This document shows positions 7,944 to 15,709 of a DNA stretch of 64,000 bases, one piece after another. This stretch comes from CADDYT01 sp035294125. GTDB taxonomy: Bacteria; Chloroflexota; Ktedonobacteria; Ktedonobacterales; Ktedonobacteraceae. The stretch covers positions 1 to 64,000 of the forward strand of contig DATGLM010000025.1 in the NCBI GenBank assembly GCA_035294125.1, given 5' to 3'. A model generated the notes under the pieces. It made no database searches and was not told where the DNA came from. It saw nothing but the letters and a program-made list of their open reading frames with translations. The translations under genes and the position numbers were made by a program. How positions within the stretch are numbered: position 1 is the stretch's first letter; each line of letters starts with the position of its first letter.

Positions 7944-8129
7944 ATGGCAAAAACCTCAATGATTGTAAAATCGCAGCGCAAGCCGAAATTCAAGGTGCAG
8001 CAGCACAATCGCTGCAAGATTTGCGGACGACCTCGCGCTTACATGCGTAAGTTTGGTCTGTGCCGCATCTGCTTCCGCGAGCGTGCGTTGCGTGGCGAGC
8101 TGCCCGGCGTCACCAAGTCGAGCTGGTAG
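7944..8129 (+). CDS. rpsN: 30S ribosomal protein uS14, zinc-binding type Z
   Basis: 61 residues with the two zinc CxxC pairs (CKICGRPRAYMRKFGLCRIC) followed by FRERALRGELPGVTKSSW. This is the short type-Z form seen in Firmicutes, Actinobacteria and Chloroflexota, not the long zinc-free form. GGAGAG precedes the ATG. Confidence 0.97.
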   Translation: MAKTSMIVKSQRKPKFKVQQHNRCKICGRPRAYMRKFGLCRICFRERALRGELPGVTKSSW

Positions 8130-8166
8130 TCGAAAACGCGAAGAGAAGCAAGCAGAGCAAACAGGA

Positions 8167-8218
8167 CGAAAAAATGAGCGTCTGGCCCTGAGAAGGCAGG
8201 CTGGCGTTGACATTTTCG
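8167..8218 (+). promoter_or_regulatory. Imperfect hairpin in the rpsN-rpsH leader
   Basis: The 117-base gap before rpsH can pair 8167-8190 with 8197-8218 (CGAAAA...CCCTG against CAGGC...TTTTCG), with bulges. Its position just upstream of rpsH would suit an S8 feedback site, as known for the E. coli spc operon, but I cannot confirm the S8 recognition core by eye. Confidence 0.3.
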
Positions 8219-8246
8219 CTCCGGTGGAAAGTATGGAGGACATTCC

Positions 8247-8642
8247 ATGAACATGACTGATCCCATTGCCGATATGCTGACACGCATACGCAATGCTCAG
8301 GCAGCACGGCACACTCGCGTCCTGATTCCAGCCTCGAAAATGAAGCTGGCAATCGCACGTGTGCTGAAAGAAGAAGGCTATATTAAAGATATCGAAATCC
8401 TGAAGGATAATCCGCAGGGTACCTTGCGGCTGACACTGCTTTACGATGACAAGAAGCCGATGATTACGCAGTTGAAGCGTGTGAGCAAGCCGGGCCTGCG
8501 CGTCTATACAAAGCGGGCGGATATTCCTCGTGTCCGTGGTGGGCTGGGAACCGCCATTCTGTCGACGCCAAAGGGTCTGATGACGGGCAAGCGTGCCTAT
8601 CGCGAAGGTCTCGGCGGCGAAGTCATCTGCTACGTCTGGTAG
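8247..8642 (+). CDS. rpsH: 30S ribosomal protein uS8
   Basis: 131 residues starting MNMTDPIADMLTRIRNAQAA, with ISKPGLRVY-like block (VSKPGLRVYTKRADIPRVRG), GTAILSTPKGLMTGKRA and the end GGEVICYVW. Standard length. uS8 organises the central 16S domain and in E. coli represses its own operon. GGAGG precedes the start. Confidence 0.97.
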   Translation: MNMTDPIADMLTRIRNAQAARHTRVLIPASKMKLAIARVLKEEGYIKDIEILKDNPQGTLRLTLLYDDKKPMITQLKRVSKPGLRVYTKRADIPRVRGGLGTAILSTPKGLMTGKRAYREGLGGEVICYVW

Positions 8643-8656
8643 AGGGAGGTTAGGAC

Positions 8657-9232
8657 ATGTCTCGTATTGGACGTACACCGATTACCGTGCCACCGAAGGT
8701 GCAGGTGAACTGGAATGAGGATAATTTCGTCACGGTCAAGGGGCCGAAGGGCGAACTTTCCTATCAGGTACCGCCTGAACTGACGCTGAAGTTGGAGGAT
8801 GGCGTGTTGACCGTTTCCCGGCCTTCAGACAGCAAGCCGCACAAGGCAATGCACGGTCTCTATCGCACGCTGATCAACAACATGGTCGTGGGCGTGACGA
8901 ATGGATATAAAAAGGAGCTGGAAATTCACGGCGTCGGCTATCGTGCCGCGAAGGTAGGCGAGAACCTGGTCATTCAGGTAGGCTACTCCCACCCGGTCGA
9001 GGTCCAGCCTCCGGCTGGCATTACGCTGAACGTCGAGGGTATAGACGCGGCCACCAAAGCCACAAAAGTGAGCGTCAGCGGCATCGACAAGCAACTGGTG
9101 GGCGAGGTCGCGGCGCAGATCCGTAGTATTCGCAAGCCCGAACCCTACAAGGGCAAAGGCATCCGTTACGCGGGCGAGGCCATCCGCCGCAAAGCCGGTA
9201 AAGCTGGTAAAGTTGGCGGCAAGAAGAAATAA
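8657..9232 (+). CDS. rplF: 50S ribosomal protein uL6
   Basis: 191 residues starting MSRIGRTPITVPPKVQV, with the two-domain pattern of uL6: VKGPKGELSYQVP in the first half and LEIHGVGYRAAKVGENLVIQVGYSHPV then YKGKGIRYAGEAIRRKAGKAG in the second. Slightly Lys/Gly-extended at the end. It is followed by a 147-base structured gap. Confidence 0.97.
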   Translation: MSRIGRTPITVPPKVQVNWNEDNFVTVKGPKGELSYQVPPELTLKLEDGVLTVSRPSDSKPHKAMHGLYRTLINNMVVGVTNGYKKELEIHGVGYRAAKVGENLVIQVGYSHPVEVQPPAGITLNVEGIDAATKATKVSVSGIDKQLVGEVAAQIRSIRKPEPYKGKGIRYAGEAIRRKAGKAGKVGGKKK

Positions 9233-9256
9233 GGGCGTATAAATCGCGCCTGTAAT

Positions 9257-9351
9257 CGGGGCAGGTGCTTGCCAGCGCCCCGGTTTGTTGATAGAATAGA
9301 CGAAAAATGAACGGGCAGCAAAAAGGAGACGTAGTGCCGATCACGTCTCCT
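9257..9351 (+). promoter_or_regulatory. Two hairpins in the rplF-rplR leader
   Basis: First hairpin: CGGGGC (9257-9262) with GCCCCG (9277-9282). Second: AGGAGACGT (9324-9332) with ACGTCTCCT (9343-9351), a perfect 9-bp stem that hides a Shine-Dalgarno-like AGGAG. They sit upstream of the rplR start at 9380 and could modulate its translation; this is inference from structure only. Confidence 0.35.
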
Positions 9352-9379
9352 GACAGGCCTGGTGGAGAAAGCTTGAGCA

Positions 9380-10030
9380 ATGATTAAACAATTTCATGCG
9401 AATAAGGCACGGCTGCGGCGGCACCAGCGAATTCGACGCCACCTGGAAGGTACTAAGGTGCGTCCTCGCTTGAACGTCTTCCGCAGTGGCGAGCATATCT
9501 ACGCACAGATTATTGATGATACGACGGGAACGACCCTTGTCGCTGCCTCGTCGCTGGATGAGTCGCTGCGCGATTTTAAGCCGCAGATGCCGAACCCGGC
9601 TGTGGGGTCCATAGGAAACGCGGCTCAAGGCCCGGCAGAAGCTGTTGTAGGAGTGACTGAGCTGGCAGCCGAGGTTCTGCCCTCCGCCGGTAAAGGCAGG
9701 GGCGCGAAGGCCGAGAGGGCTGCTAAAGCGCCCGCTAAAGGTCAGCAGCAGCAGAAGGGCGCTCAGGGTAAGGGCGGCAGACCTGCCCAGCAGCCTAAAA
9801 CTGTCCTGCCACAGGCACAGAAGGGCGAGAAGAAGACGCCGGTAGAGGCGCTGGCTCCCATTGCGAATAACCGCAAGGTTGCGCTCGCGCGTGAAGTCGG
9901 CAAACTGGTCGCCCAGCGCGCAAAAGAAAAAGGCGTGAGCCAGGTGGTTTTTGATCGTGGAGGCTACGCTTATCATGGACGCGTGGCGGCGCTTGCCGAA
10001 GGCGCTCGTGAAGTAGGCCTGGAATTCTAG
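9380..10030 (+). CDS. rplR: 50S ribosomal protein uL18 with about 100-residue insertion
   Basis: 216 residues against about 120. Residues 1-65 (RIRRHLEGTKVRPRLNVFRS, HIYAQIIDD) and 167-216 (REVGKLVAQRAKEKGVSQVV, FDRGGYAYHGRVAALAEGAR) together form a complete uL18. Residues about 66-166 (nt 9575-9877) are an inserted low-complexity stretch rich in Ala, Gly, Lys, Gln and Pro, including KGQQQQKGAQGKGGRPAQQP. It splits the fold between two strands/helices without frame loss. uL18 binds 5S rRNA in the central protuberance. Confidence 0.95.
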   Translation: MIKQFHANKARLRRHQRIRRHLEGTKVRPRLNVFRSGEHIYAQIIDDTTGTTLVAASSLDESLRDFKPQMPNPAVGSIGNAAQGPAEAVVGVTELAAEVLPSAGKGRGAKAERAAKAPAKGQQQQKGAQGKGGRPAQQPKTVLPQAQKGEKKTPVEALAPIANNRKVALAREVGKLVAQRAKEKGVSQVVFDRGGYAYHGRVAALAEGAREVGLEF

Positions 10031-10050
10031 CTGGGCCGCTAAGGAGTAAT

Positions 10051-10785
10051 ATGCCAAGAATAGATGCTTCAAAATTGAATCTGGAAGAGACGGTGGTCCA
10101 GGTCAGCCGCGTCGCCAAAGTGGTCAAGGGTGGTCGCCGCTTCAGCATTCGAGCGCTGGTCGTCGTAGGCGATCATAACGGGTATGTCGGCTTCGGTTTT
10201 GGCAAGGCCAGCGAGTATACCGAAGCCATCCGCAAGGGTGTCGAGGATGCGAAGAAACACCTGGTATACGTGCCGTTGTCCGGCAGAACCATTCCTTTTA
10301 TGGTCAAGACCCGTTTCGGAGCCTCTGAAGTGATGCTCAAACCTGCCGCGCCCGGTACGGGTGTAATCGCGGGCGGAGCAGTGCGCGCCGTAATGGAGTC
10401 CGTGGGCATTCGTGATATTCTGACCAAGTCGCTGGGCAGCACCAACGCGGCCAACACCGTGCAGGCGACCATGCAGGCGCTGGCTGAGCTGCGTTCGCCG
10501 GAGGAAGAGGCTCAACGGCGCGGCAAGACGGTTCCCGAACTGATCGGTGCGAAACGGGCCGCGCAATACGCCGAGGCGACTGCCGCAGCGGCTGAGCAGG
10601 CCGCTGCCGCCCGCGCCGCCCGCGAAGAGGAGAACCGCGAGCGTGAGAGTCGCCAGAGCCGCCGTGGTGGTGAGCGCGGCGAGCGCGGCGAGCGCGGCGA
10701 ACGCGGCGGTTCCGGCGAGCGCGGTGGTCGTGGTGGTCGTGGTGGTCAAGGCGGTCGTGGTGGTCAGGGCGGCAGTCGTCGCTAG
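10051..10785 (+). CDS. rpsE: 30S ribosomal protein uS5 with RGG tail
   Basis: 244 residues against about 166. The core has RVAKVVKGGRRFSIRALVVV, GHNGYVGFGFGKASE-like text (GDHNGYVGFGFGKASEYTEA), GGAVRAVMESVGIRDILTKS and the usual end RRGKTVPELIG. Residues 167-244 are extra: an Ala-rich helical segment, a short Arg/Glu stretch, and a C-terminal run of GER, RGG and GGQ units ending GGQGGSRR. RGG tails bind RNA in many proteins. uS5 lies at the mRNA entry channel beside uS3, which also has an Arg-rich tail here. Confidence 0.95.
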   Translation: MPRIDASKLNLEETVVQVSRVAKVVKGGRRFSIRALVVVGDHNGYVGFGFGKASEYTEAIRKGVEDAKKHLVYVPLSGRTIPFMVKTRFGASEVMLKPAAPGTGVIAGGAVRAVMESVGIRDILTKSLGSTNAANTVQATMQALAELRSPEEEAQRRGKTVPELIGAKRAAQYAEATAAAAEQAAAARAAREEENRERESRQSRRGGERGERGERGERGGSGERGGRGGRGGQGGRGGQGGSRR

Positions 10786-10810
10786 CCTGGACCGAGAGGA
10801 GAGAACAATT

Positions 10811-10996
10811 ATGGCAAAACTACGTATAAAATGGGTGAGGAGCGCCATTGGTCATCCGAAGGACCAGAAGGCGACCATCCACGCGCTGAAGTTACGCAAG
10901 CTCCAGCAGACGGTCGAACATGAGGACAATCCTGCTATTCGCGGGATGGTTCGCAAAGTGAGCCACCTGGTAGAGGTAGAGGAGATACAACAGTGA
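10811..10996 (+). CDS. rpmD: 50S ribosomal protein uL30
   Basis: 61 residues from ATG 10811, preceded by GAGAGGAGAGAAC: MAKLRIKWVRSAIGHPKDQK, then LRKLQQTVEHEDNPAIRGMV and VSHLVEVEE, the full uL30 pattern. The open frame extends upstream through rpsE, but that part is not homologous. Its stop overlaps the rplO GTG start by 4 bases. Confidence 0.95.
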   Translation: MAKLRIKWVRSAIGHPKDQKATIHALKLRKLQQTVEHEDNPAIRGMVRKVSHLVEVEEIQQ

Positions 10997-11526
10997 GACT
11001 CTCTGATTTGCGGCCAGCCCCTGGTTCGCACAAGCTGGAACGGCGTGTTGGTCGTGGTCACGGCTCCGGGCGTGGCAAGACCGCTGGCCGTGGCACAAAA
11101 GGCCAGAAGGCGCGCAGCCACGGCAACGTCCATCGCGCCTTTAATGGCGGTCAGACGCGCCTCTCGAAGCGCCTGCCGTTCGTTCGTGGCCTGGGCAACA
11201 GCAATACGCCTTTCCGCAAAGACTACGCTATTATTAATGTCGCTGATCTTGAGCTGTTCGAGCCGGGAACCTATGTTACACCGGAAGAACTGGTTAAGGC
11301 AGATTTGATGACGCCCGCCGAAGCCCGTGGCCTTGTCAAGGTGCTGGGCAATGGCGAAGTGGATCGCGCATTGACGATCCGGGCTCACAAGTTTTCAGAA
11401 AGCGCTCGCGCTAAGATCGAGGCAGCAGGCGGTACCGTCGAGATCATTCCGACCAGAGTCTATGAAAAGACGAAGCGACGTAAAGACGAAAACAAAAAGG
11501 TTCCAGGACAGCAGAATGAAGGTTAG
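10993..11526 (+). CDS. rplO: 50S ribosomal protein uL15
   Basis: 177 residues from GTG, overlapping the rpmD stop (GTGA). Starts MRLSDLRPAPGSHKLERRVG with RGHGSGRGKTAGRGTKGQKA and the C-terminal EAAGGTVEIIP. A Lys-rich tail (KTKRRKDENKKVPGQQNEG) makes it longer than the usual 145-150. uL15 is a late 50S assembly protein. Confidence 0.96.
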   Translation: MRLSDLRPAPGSHKLERRVGRGHGSGRGKTAGRGTKGQKARSHGNVHRAFNGGQTRLSKRLPFVRGLGNSNTPFRKDYAIINVADLELFEPGTYVTPEELVKADLMTPAEARGLVKVLGNGEVDRALTIRAHKFSESARAKIEAAGGTVEIIPTRVYEKTKRRKDENKKVPGQQNEG

Positions 11527-11603
11527 TGAGGGTGCCAGGACGAGCGTCCTGGTATCCTTTGCTTGTGTGCTGTCTCTCCTGTGATCTCTAAAAGGAGAAA
11601 TCT

Positions 11604-12956
11604 ATGCTGTGGGAACGACTGCGTAGTATCTGGACCGTACCCGACCTGCGCAATAAGATTCTCTTCACCCTGGGAATATTGCTGATCTTCCGCGTCCTCG
11701 CCAGTATCACAGTTCCGCTTACACACACCGAGGCGCAGAACCTGGCGAAGCTCTTTAGCGGCAGTTCAAACAACAATAACCTGGGTCAACTGCTCGGCCT
11801 GCTGGATGTGTTCTCCGGCGGATCGTTGCAGACGTTCTCGGTGGTGGCGATGGGAGTCTATCCCTACATTACCGCTACCATCGTGATGCAGTTGCTGCAA
11901 CCCATTATTCCTGCCTTGCAGAACCTGGCGATGGAGGGTGAGGCCGGGCGACTGCGCTTTAGCCAGATCACTCGCATCATTACCGTTCCGCTGGCCTTCT
12001 TGCAGGCACTGGGCAACGCGGCTATCTTCGTGCGCGTGGGCGTGCTTGATTCCAGTTCCTTCAATCTGTTCGGTGGAAATGGCGTGTGGCTGTCGACGCT
12101 GGCTATCCTGATGTCAATGGTTGCGGGAACAATGATCCTGGTCTGGCTCGGCGAGTTGATTACCGAGAACGGCATTGGCAATGGTATCTCGCTGATCATC
12201 TTCGCTGGTATCGTCAGCCGCCTGCCGGGCTTTGTCCAGCAGGGTTTCGTGGCGACCTCGTCCAGCAATGGCAATGGCAGCGGTATTGTCAGCATCGTCG
12301 TCTTCCTGATTATCGGCTTGCTGACGATTGTCGGCATTGTCTACATCTATCAGGGCCAGCGGCGCGTGCCGGTGCAGTACCCGACCAAGCGTATGGTTGG
12401 TCGGGGCATGCTCGTCGGCTCAGCGCAGACGACCTACATTCCGATCCAGGTCAATAGCGCGGGCATGATTCCGCTCATCTTCGCGCAGTCCATGCTGATC
12501 TTCCCTGCTGTGCTCTCGCAGTATCTGGTAGGTAACAGCGTGACCTGGCTGAGCAATGTGGCGCAGTGGGTCGGCACCTATATCGTCAATACGTCGCTCT
12601 GGTACTACTGGCTCATCTACTTTGTGCTGGTGGTTGCCTTCACGTTCTTCTATGCCTACGTCGTCTGGCAGCAGCAGAACATTCCTGAGAATCTGCAGAA
12701 GCAGGGCGCGTTCATCCCCGGCTATCGACCGGGTGAGCCGACCAGTCGCTACTTGCAGGCGATTCTCAACCGCGTCACACTGGGCGGCGCGCTCTTCCTG
12801 GGTATCGTGGCTATCCTGCCCTACGTCTCGCGTGTGGGCGGCAACCAGTTGCTCAGTAGCGCGGCCCTCCTCATTGTTGTTGGCGTCGTGCTCGATACTG
12901 TGCGCCAGCTCGAGGCCCAGATGGTGATGCGCAACTATTCGGGCTTCTTATCGTAG
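11604..12956 (+). CDS. secY: Preprotein translocase channel subunit SecY
   Basis: 450 residues, polytopic with about ten membrane segments. Starts MLWERLRSIWTVPDLRNKIL, has LGVMPYITATIV-like text (VAMGVYPYITATIVMQLL), the plug/TM region GNGISLIIFAGIVSRLP, PIQVNSAGMIPLIFAQS, and the C-terminal FIPGYRPGEPTSRYL loop. SecY forms the membrane channel through which SecA or ribosomes export proteins. AAAAGGAGA precedes the start. Located at the usual place after rplO. Confidence 0.98.
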   Translation: MLWERLRSIWTVPDLRNKILFTLGILLIFRVLASITVPLTHTEAQNLAKLFSGSSNNNNLGQLLGLLDVFSGGSLQTFSVVAMGVYPYITATIVMQLLQPIIPALQNLAMEGEAGRLRFSQITRIITVPLAFLQALGNAAIFVRVGVLDSSSFNLFGGNGVWLSTLAILMSMVAGTMILVWLGELITENGIGNGISLIIFAGIVSRLPGFVQQGFVATSSSNGNGSGIVSIVVFLIIGLLTIVGIVYIYQGQRRVPVQYPTKRMVGRGMLVGSAQTTYIPIQVNSAGMIPLIFAQSMLIFPAVLSQYLVGNSVTWLSNVAQWVGTYIVNTSLWYYWLIYFVLVVAFTFFYAYVVWQQQNIPENLQKQGAFIPGYRPGEPTSRYLQAILNRVTLGGALFLGIVAILPYVSRVGGNQLLSSAALLIVVGVVLDTVRQLEAQMVMRNYSGFLS

Positions 12957-12973
12957 CGTAAAACCTACGCTTG

Positions 12974-13041
12974 CCGCAGGCGCAATTGCTTGCGCGCCTG
13001 CGGGTGGGCCGGTACATTTGTTAGTGTGTACCACGTGGCCC
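12974..13041 (+). promoter_or_regulatory. Two tandem hairpins in the secY-adk gap
   Basis: Hairpin 1: CCGCAGGCGC (12974-12983) with GCGCCTGCGG (12994-13003). Hairpin 2: GGGCCGGTACA (13006-13016) pairing with TGTACC (13027-13032) and, past a 4-base bulge, GGCCC (13037-13041). No T-tract follows either, so they look more like a processing or leader structure than a terminator. The gap holds no gene. Confidence 0.45.
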
Positions 13042-13110
13042 AGATACCTTTAAAATCGGTCGCCGGGGCGCATCGTGGCACCCGAAAGCAGCTTCCACGG
13101 AGGGAAAGAC

Positions 13111-13779
13111 GTGAACATTATCCTGATCGGCGCACAGGGGTCGGGGAAAGGGACGCAGGCGGAATTGCTTTCTCAGACGTTTGGCATTCCTCACGTTGCT
13201 AGTGGGGATTTGATCCGCCAGGCGATAGCTGAGAAGACAGAACTCGGCATGCAGGCCAAAGCGTACAACGATCGCGGGGACCTGGTTCCCGATGAGGTCG
13301 TTATCGCGATGGTCATTCATCGTATCGAGCAACCGGATTGCGCGCATGGGGTGATCCTGGATGGATTTCCACGTACCATCGCGCAGGCGGAATCTCTAGA
13401 CAAAGCCTTGCAGCGTATTGGCCGCCATATCGATGTCGCGGCATACCTGGAAGTCCCCCGTGAGGAGCTGCTGCACCGGCTATCCGGCAGATATATTTGC
13501 CGGGCCAACCAGCACGTCTACAATATCTATACGAACCCGCCGAAGGTTCCCGGTGTCTGTGATATCGATAAAAGCCCGCTGTACCAGCGTCCCGATGACA
13601 CAGGTGAGGCAGTGCAGCGACGGCTCGAAATCTTTTTCAGCGAGACTATTCTTCTGCTCGGTTACTACCGGGCGCAGAATAAGCTGGTAGAGGTCAATGG
13701 AAACCAGAGCATAGAGCAGGTGCGTCAGGAACTGGTGGAAAAGATTCGCGCGAAGGTGGCTGAGGAAGAGAAACACTGA
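13111..13779 (+). CDS. adk: Adenylate kinase
   Basis: 222 residues from GTG 13111, just after ACGGAGGG; an upstream GTG at 13075 adds non-homologous residues. Has the P-loop GAQGSGKGTQ (7-16), the AMP-site text HVASGDLIRQAI, and LDGFPRTIAQAE. It interconverts ATP+AMP and 2 ADP. The LID keeps only two of the four possible zinc cysteines (ICRAN...GVCDID), so the metal site is probably absent or altered. Placed between secY and map, as in many Gram-positive-type genomes. Confidence 0.96.
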   Translation: MNIILIGAQGSGKGTQAELLSQTFGIPHVASGDLIRQAIAEKTELGMQAKAYNDRGDLVPDEVVIAMVIHRIEQPDCAHGVILDGFPRTIAQAESLDKALQRIGRHIDVAAYLEVPREELLHRLSGRYICRANQHVYNIYTNPPKVPGVCDIDKSPLYQRPDDTGEAVQRRLEIFFSETILLLGYYRAQNKLVEVNGNQSIEQVRQELVEKIRAKVAEEEKH

Positions 13780-13802
13780 GAACAGGTACAGGGCATCATA
13801 TC

Positions 13803-14555
13803 ATGGCACCCATCATTAAGTCGAAAGAAGAAGTGGCAAAAATCCGCGAGAGCGGGCATATCGTCGCAGCGACCCTGGCCGAACTCCGTGAGGCTGTTCG
13901 GCCAGGCATCAGCACCGCCGAACTGGATGCCCTCGCGGTTGATGCATTGAGGAGGTACAGGGCGAAATCAAGCTCTTTAGGCTATCACGGTTACCCGGCG
14001 TCCATCTGTACGTCTGTAAACGAAGAAATCGTACACGGTATTCCGGGCCCGCGTGTGCTGCAGGAGGGTGATATCGTCACTATCGACTTAGCTGCCAGCT
14101 ACAACGGCTGGCACGCGGATTCGGCTATCACCGTTCCGGTAGGTGAGGTCGCCCCTGAAGTGCAGCGCCTGCTCAAAGTGACGGAGGACTCTCTCTATCT
14201 GGGTATCGAGCAGGCGCGGGCCGGGAAGCGCCTGCATGATATCAGTAGGGTGATCCAGCGCTATGTAGAGGGGGAAGGTTTCTCGCTGGTGCGCCAGTAT
14301 GGCGGACACGGCGTGGGCCGCTCCATGCACGAGGACCCACAGGTGCTCAACTACATCGAGCGCGGCCAGCCCAACACGCTGCTCCGGGCGGGCATGGTTA
14401 TTGCCATCGAGCCGATGGTTATAATGGGTGCGCAGGAGACGGAAGTTCTCAGCGATGAGTGGACAGTCGTCACGCAGGATCGCAGCTACTCAGCTCACTT
14501 TGAGCACACGGTAGCGATTACTACTGGCGAGCCTGAAATCCTGACGCGGCTATAA
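13803..14555 (+). CDS. map: Type I methionine aminopeptidase
   Basis: 250 residues, typical length, without an N-terminal zinc domain. The five metal ligands are visible: Asp in TIDLAA, Asp in HADSAI, His in GGHGVGRSMHEDP, Glu in IAIEPM and Glu in FEHTVAIT. It removes initiator methionine from nascent proteins. Lies 23 nt after adk. Confidence 0.97.
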   Translation: MAPIIKSKEEVAKIRESGHIVAATLAELREAVRPGISTAELDALAVDALRRYRAKSSSLGYHGYPASICTSVNEEIVHGIPGPRVLQEGDIVTIDLAASYNGWHADSAITVPVGEVAPEVQRLLKVTEDSLYLGIEQARAGKRLHDISRVIQRYVEGEGFSLVRQYGGHGVGRSMHEDPQVLNYIERGQPNTLLRAGMVIAIEPMVIMGAQETEVLSDEWTVVTQDRSYSAHFEHTVAITTGEPEILTRL

Positions 14556-14599
14556 CAGTATGCCTCTATGGCCCATATGGGGTGGCAAGAAATTGCCTC

Positions 14600-14628
14600 T
14601 CGACTTTTGGACAAGGGTATGCTATAAT
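14600..14628 (+). promoter_or_regulatory. Sigma-70-type promoter upstream of infA
   Basis: TCGACT (14600-14605, 4 of 6 to consensus), 17-base spacer, TATAAT (14623-14628) with an extended TGC just before it. It would start the infA-rpmJ-rpsM-rpsK-rpsD-rpoA-rplQ transcript near 14635, independent of the upstream operon. Confidence 0.6.
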
Positions 14629-14640
14629 TCGTAGTTGGCT

Positions 14641-14667
14641 GCAGCAGTGTCAACTGCTGCCGTTTTA
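14641..14667 (+). terminator. Terminator-like hairpin in the infA leader
   Basis: GCAGCAGT (14641-14648), loop GTCA, ACTGCTGC (14653-14660), then CGTTTTA. It lies between the promoter at 14600-14628 and infA at 14737. That placement suggests attenuation of the alpha operon rather than the end of map. A second perfect hairpin, GCTTAGAT/ATCTAAGC (14697-14719), sits just before the infA ribosome-binding site. Confidence 0.5.
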
Positions 14668-14736
14668 TCATGGAATCATAACGATTTACACATTGTGCTT
14701 AGATGAGATGTATCTAAGCTATATACAAAGGATGCT

Positions 14737-14955
14737 ATGGCAAAGAAGGATGAGATAGAGGTAGAGGGCACGGTAGTGGAGGCCCTCCCGAACGCCATGT
14801 TTAAGGTGCAGATCGACGAGCAGCACCAGGTGCTGGCCGTGCTTTCAGGGCGCATTCGGATGAATTTCGTGCGCATTGTGCCGGGTGATAAGGTGCGGGT
14901 CGTGCTCTCGCCTTACGATCTGACGCGAGGTCGCATTACGTGGCGTGTGAGGTAG
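14737..14955 (+). CDS. infA: Translation initiation factor IF-1
   Basis: 72 residues, exact family length: MAKKDEIEVEGTVVEALPNA, LSGRIRMNFVRIVPGDKVRV and LSPYDLTRGRITWRVR, a complete S1-like OB fold. IF-1 blocks the A site during initiation. AAGGA lies 6 bases upstream of ATG. First gene after an internal promoter and leader hairpins. Confidence 0.98.
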   Translation: MAKKDEIEVEGTVVEALPNAMFKVQIDEQHQVLAVLSGRIRMNFVRIVPGDKVRVVLSPYDLTRGRITWRVR

Positions 14956-15141
14956 TGAGATATCTTTCCTCAACAAATCTGATCTAATCTTCTCACCGGC
15001 ATCATCTCTACCGGAGAACACATGTACGTCAGGGAAAAGAGTGCTGATTTTCCCTCTGGTTTATTGGTTTGGGCGCAAAGCGAATCGGAGTACTGCGCCG
15101 CGCTATCTATCTTATGTTACGTAAAGAAGGGAATGAGGATC

Positions 15142-15258
15142 ATGAAAGTACGCGCCTCAGTAAAGCCGCGCTGCGACCATTGCAAGGTCATCCGGCGCAA
15201 TCGCGTGGTGATGGTGATCTGTAGCAAAGAGCCGAAGCACAAGCAGAAGCAAGGCTAA
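15142..15258 (+). CDS. rpmJ: 50S ribosomal protein bL36
   Basis: 38 residues: MKVRASVKPRCDHCKVIRRN, then VVMVICSKEPKHKQKQG, with the C-C-C-H zinc set. An in-frame extension back to 15022 is not homologous and is rejected. A 186-base gap separates it from infA. It is followed 11 nt later by rpsM. Confidence 0.95.
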   Translation: MKVRASVKPRCDHCKVIRRNRVVMVICSKEPKHKQKQG

Positions 15259-15269
15259 CGGAGGAAAAC

Positions 15270-15653
15270 ATGGCGAGAATTGCCGGCGTGGATATTCCAC
15301 GCGACAAGCGTGTGGAAGTTTCGCTAACCTATATCTACGGCATTGGCCCGACCACGAGCCGCAAGATTTTGCAGCGAACGCGCATTAACCCGGATACGCG
15401 GGTAAAAGATTTGACCGAGGAAGAAGTGAACCGCTTGCGCGAAGTGATCGACCGCGAATACAAAGTCGAAGGCGATCTGCGCCGCGAAGTGGATATGAAT
15501 ATCAAGCGGTTGATTGAGATCAACTGCTATCGTGGCCTGCGCCATCGCCGCAATCTGCCGGTACGCGGCCAACGCACGCGCACCAATGCGCGCACGCGAC
15601 GCGGACCGAAAAAGACTGTGGCCGGTAAGAAGAAGGCAACGGCGAAGAAGTAA
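15270..15653 (+). CDS. rpsM: 30S ribosomal protein uS13
   Basis: 127 residues starting MARIAGVDIPRDKRVEVSLT, with YGIGPTTSRKILQRTRINPD and RGLRHRRNLPVRGQRTRTNA. The Lys-rich tail (KKTVAGKKKATAKK) is typical. uS13 contacts the P-site tRNA and the 50S bridge. AACGGAGG precedes the start. Confidence 0.98.
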   Translation: MARIAGVDIPRDKRVEVSLTYIYGIGPTTSRKILQRTRINPDTRVKDLTEEEVNRLREVIDREYKVEGDLRREVDMNIKRLIEINCYRGLRHRRNLPVRGQRTRTNARTRRGPKKTVAGKKKATAKK

Positions 15654-15709
15654 GGGGTACGGGCGTGATCAATTGCGCCCGCCCGCAGTGCCTGGAGGAA
15701 TGGCAAAGC

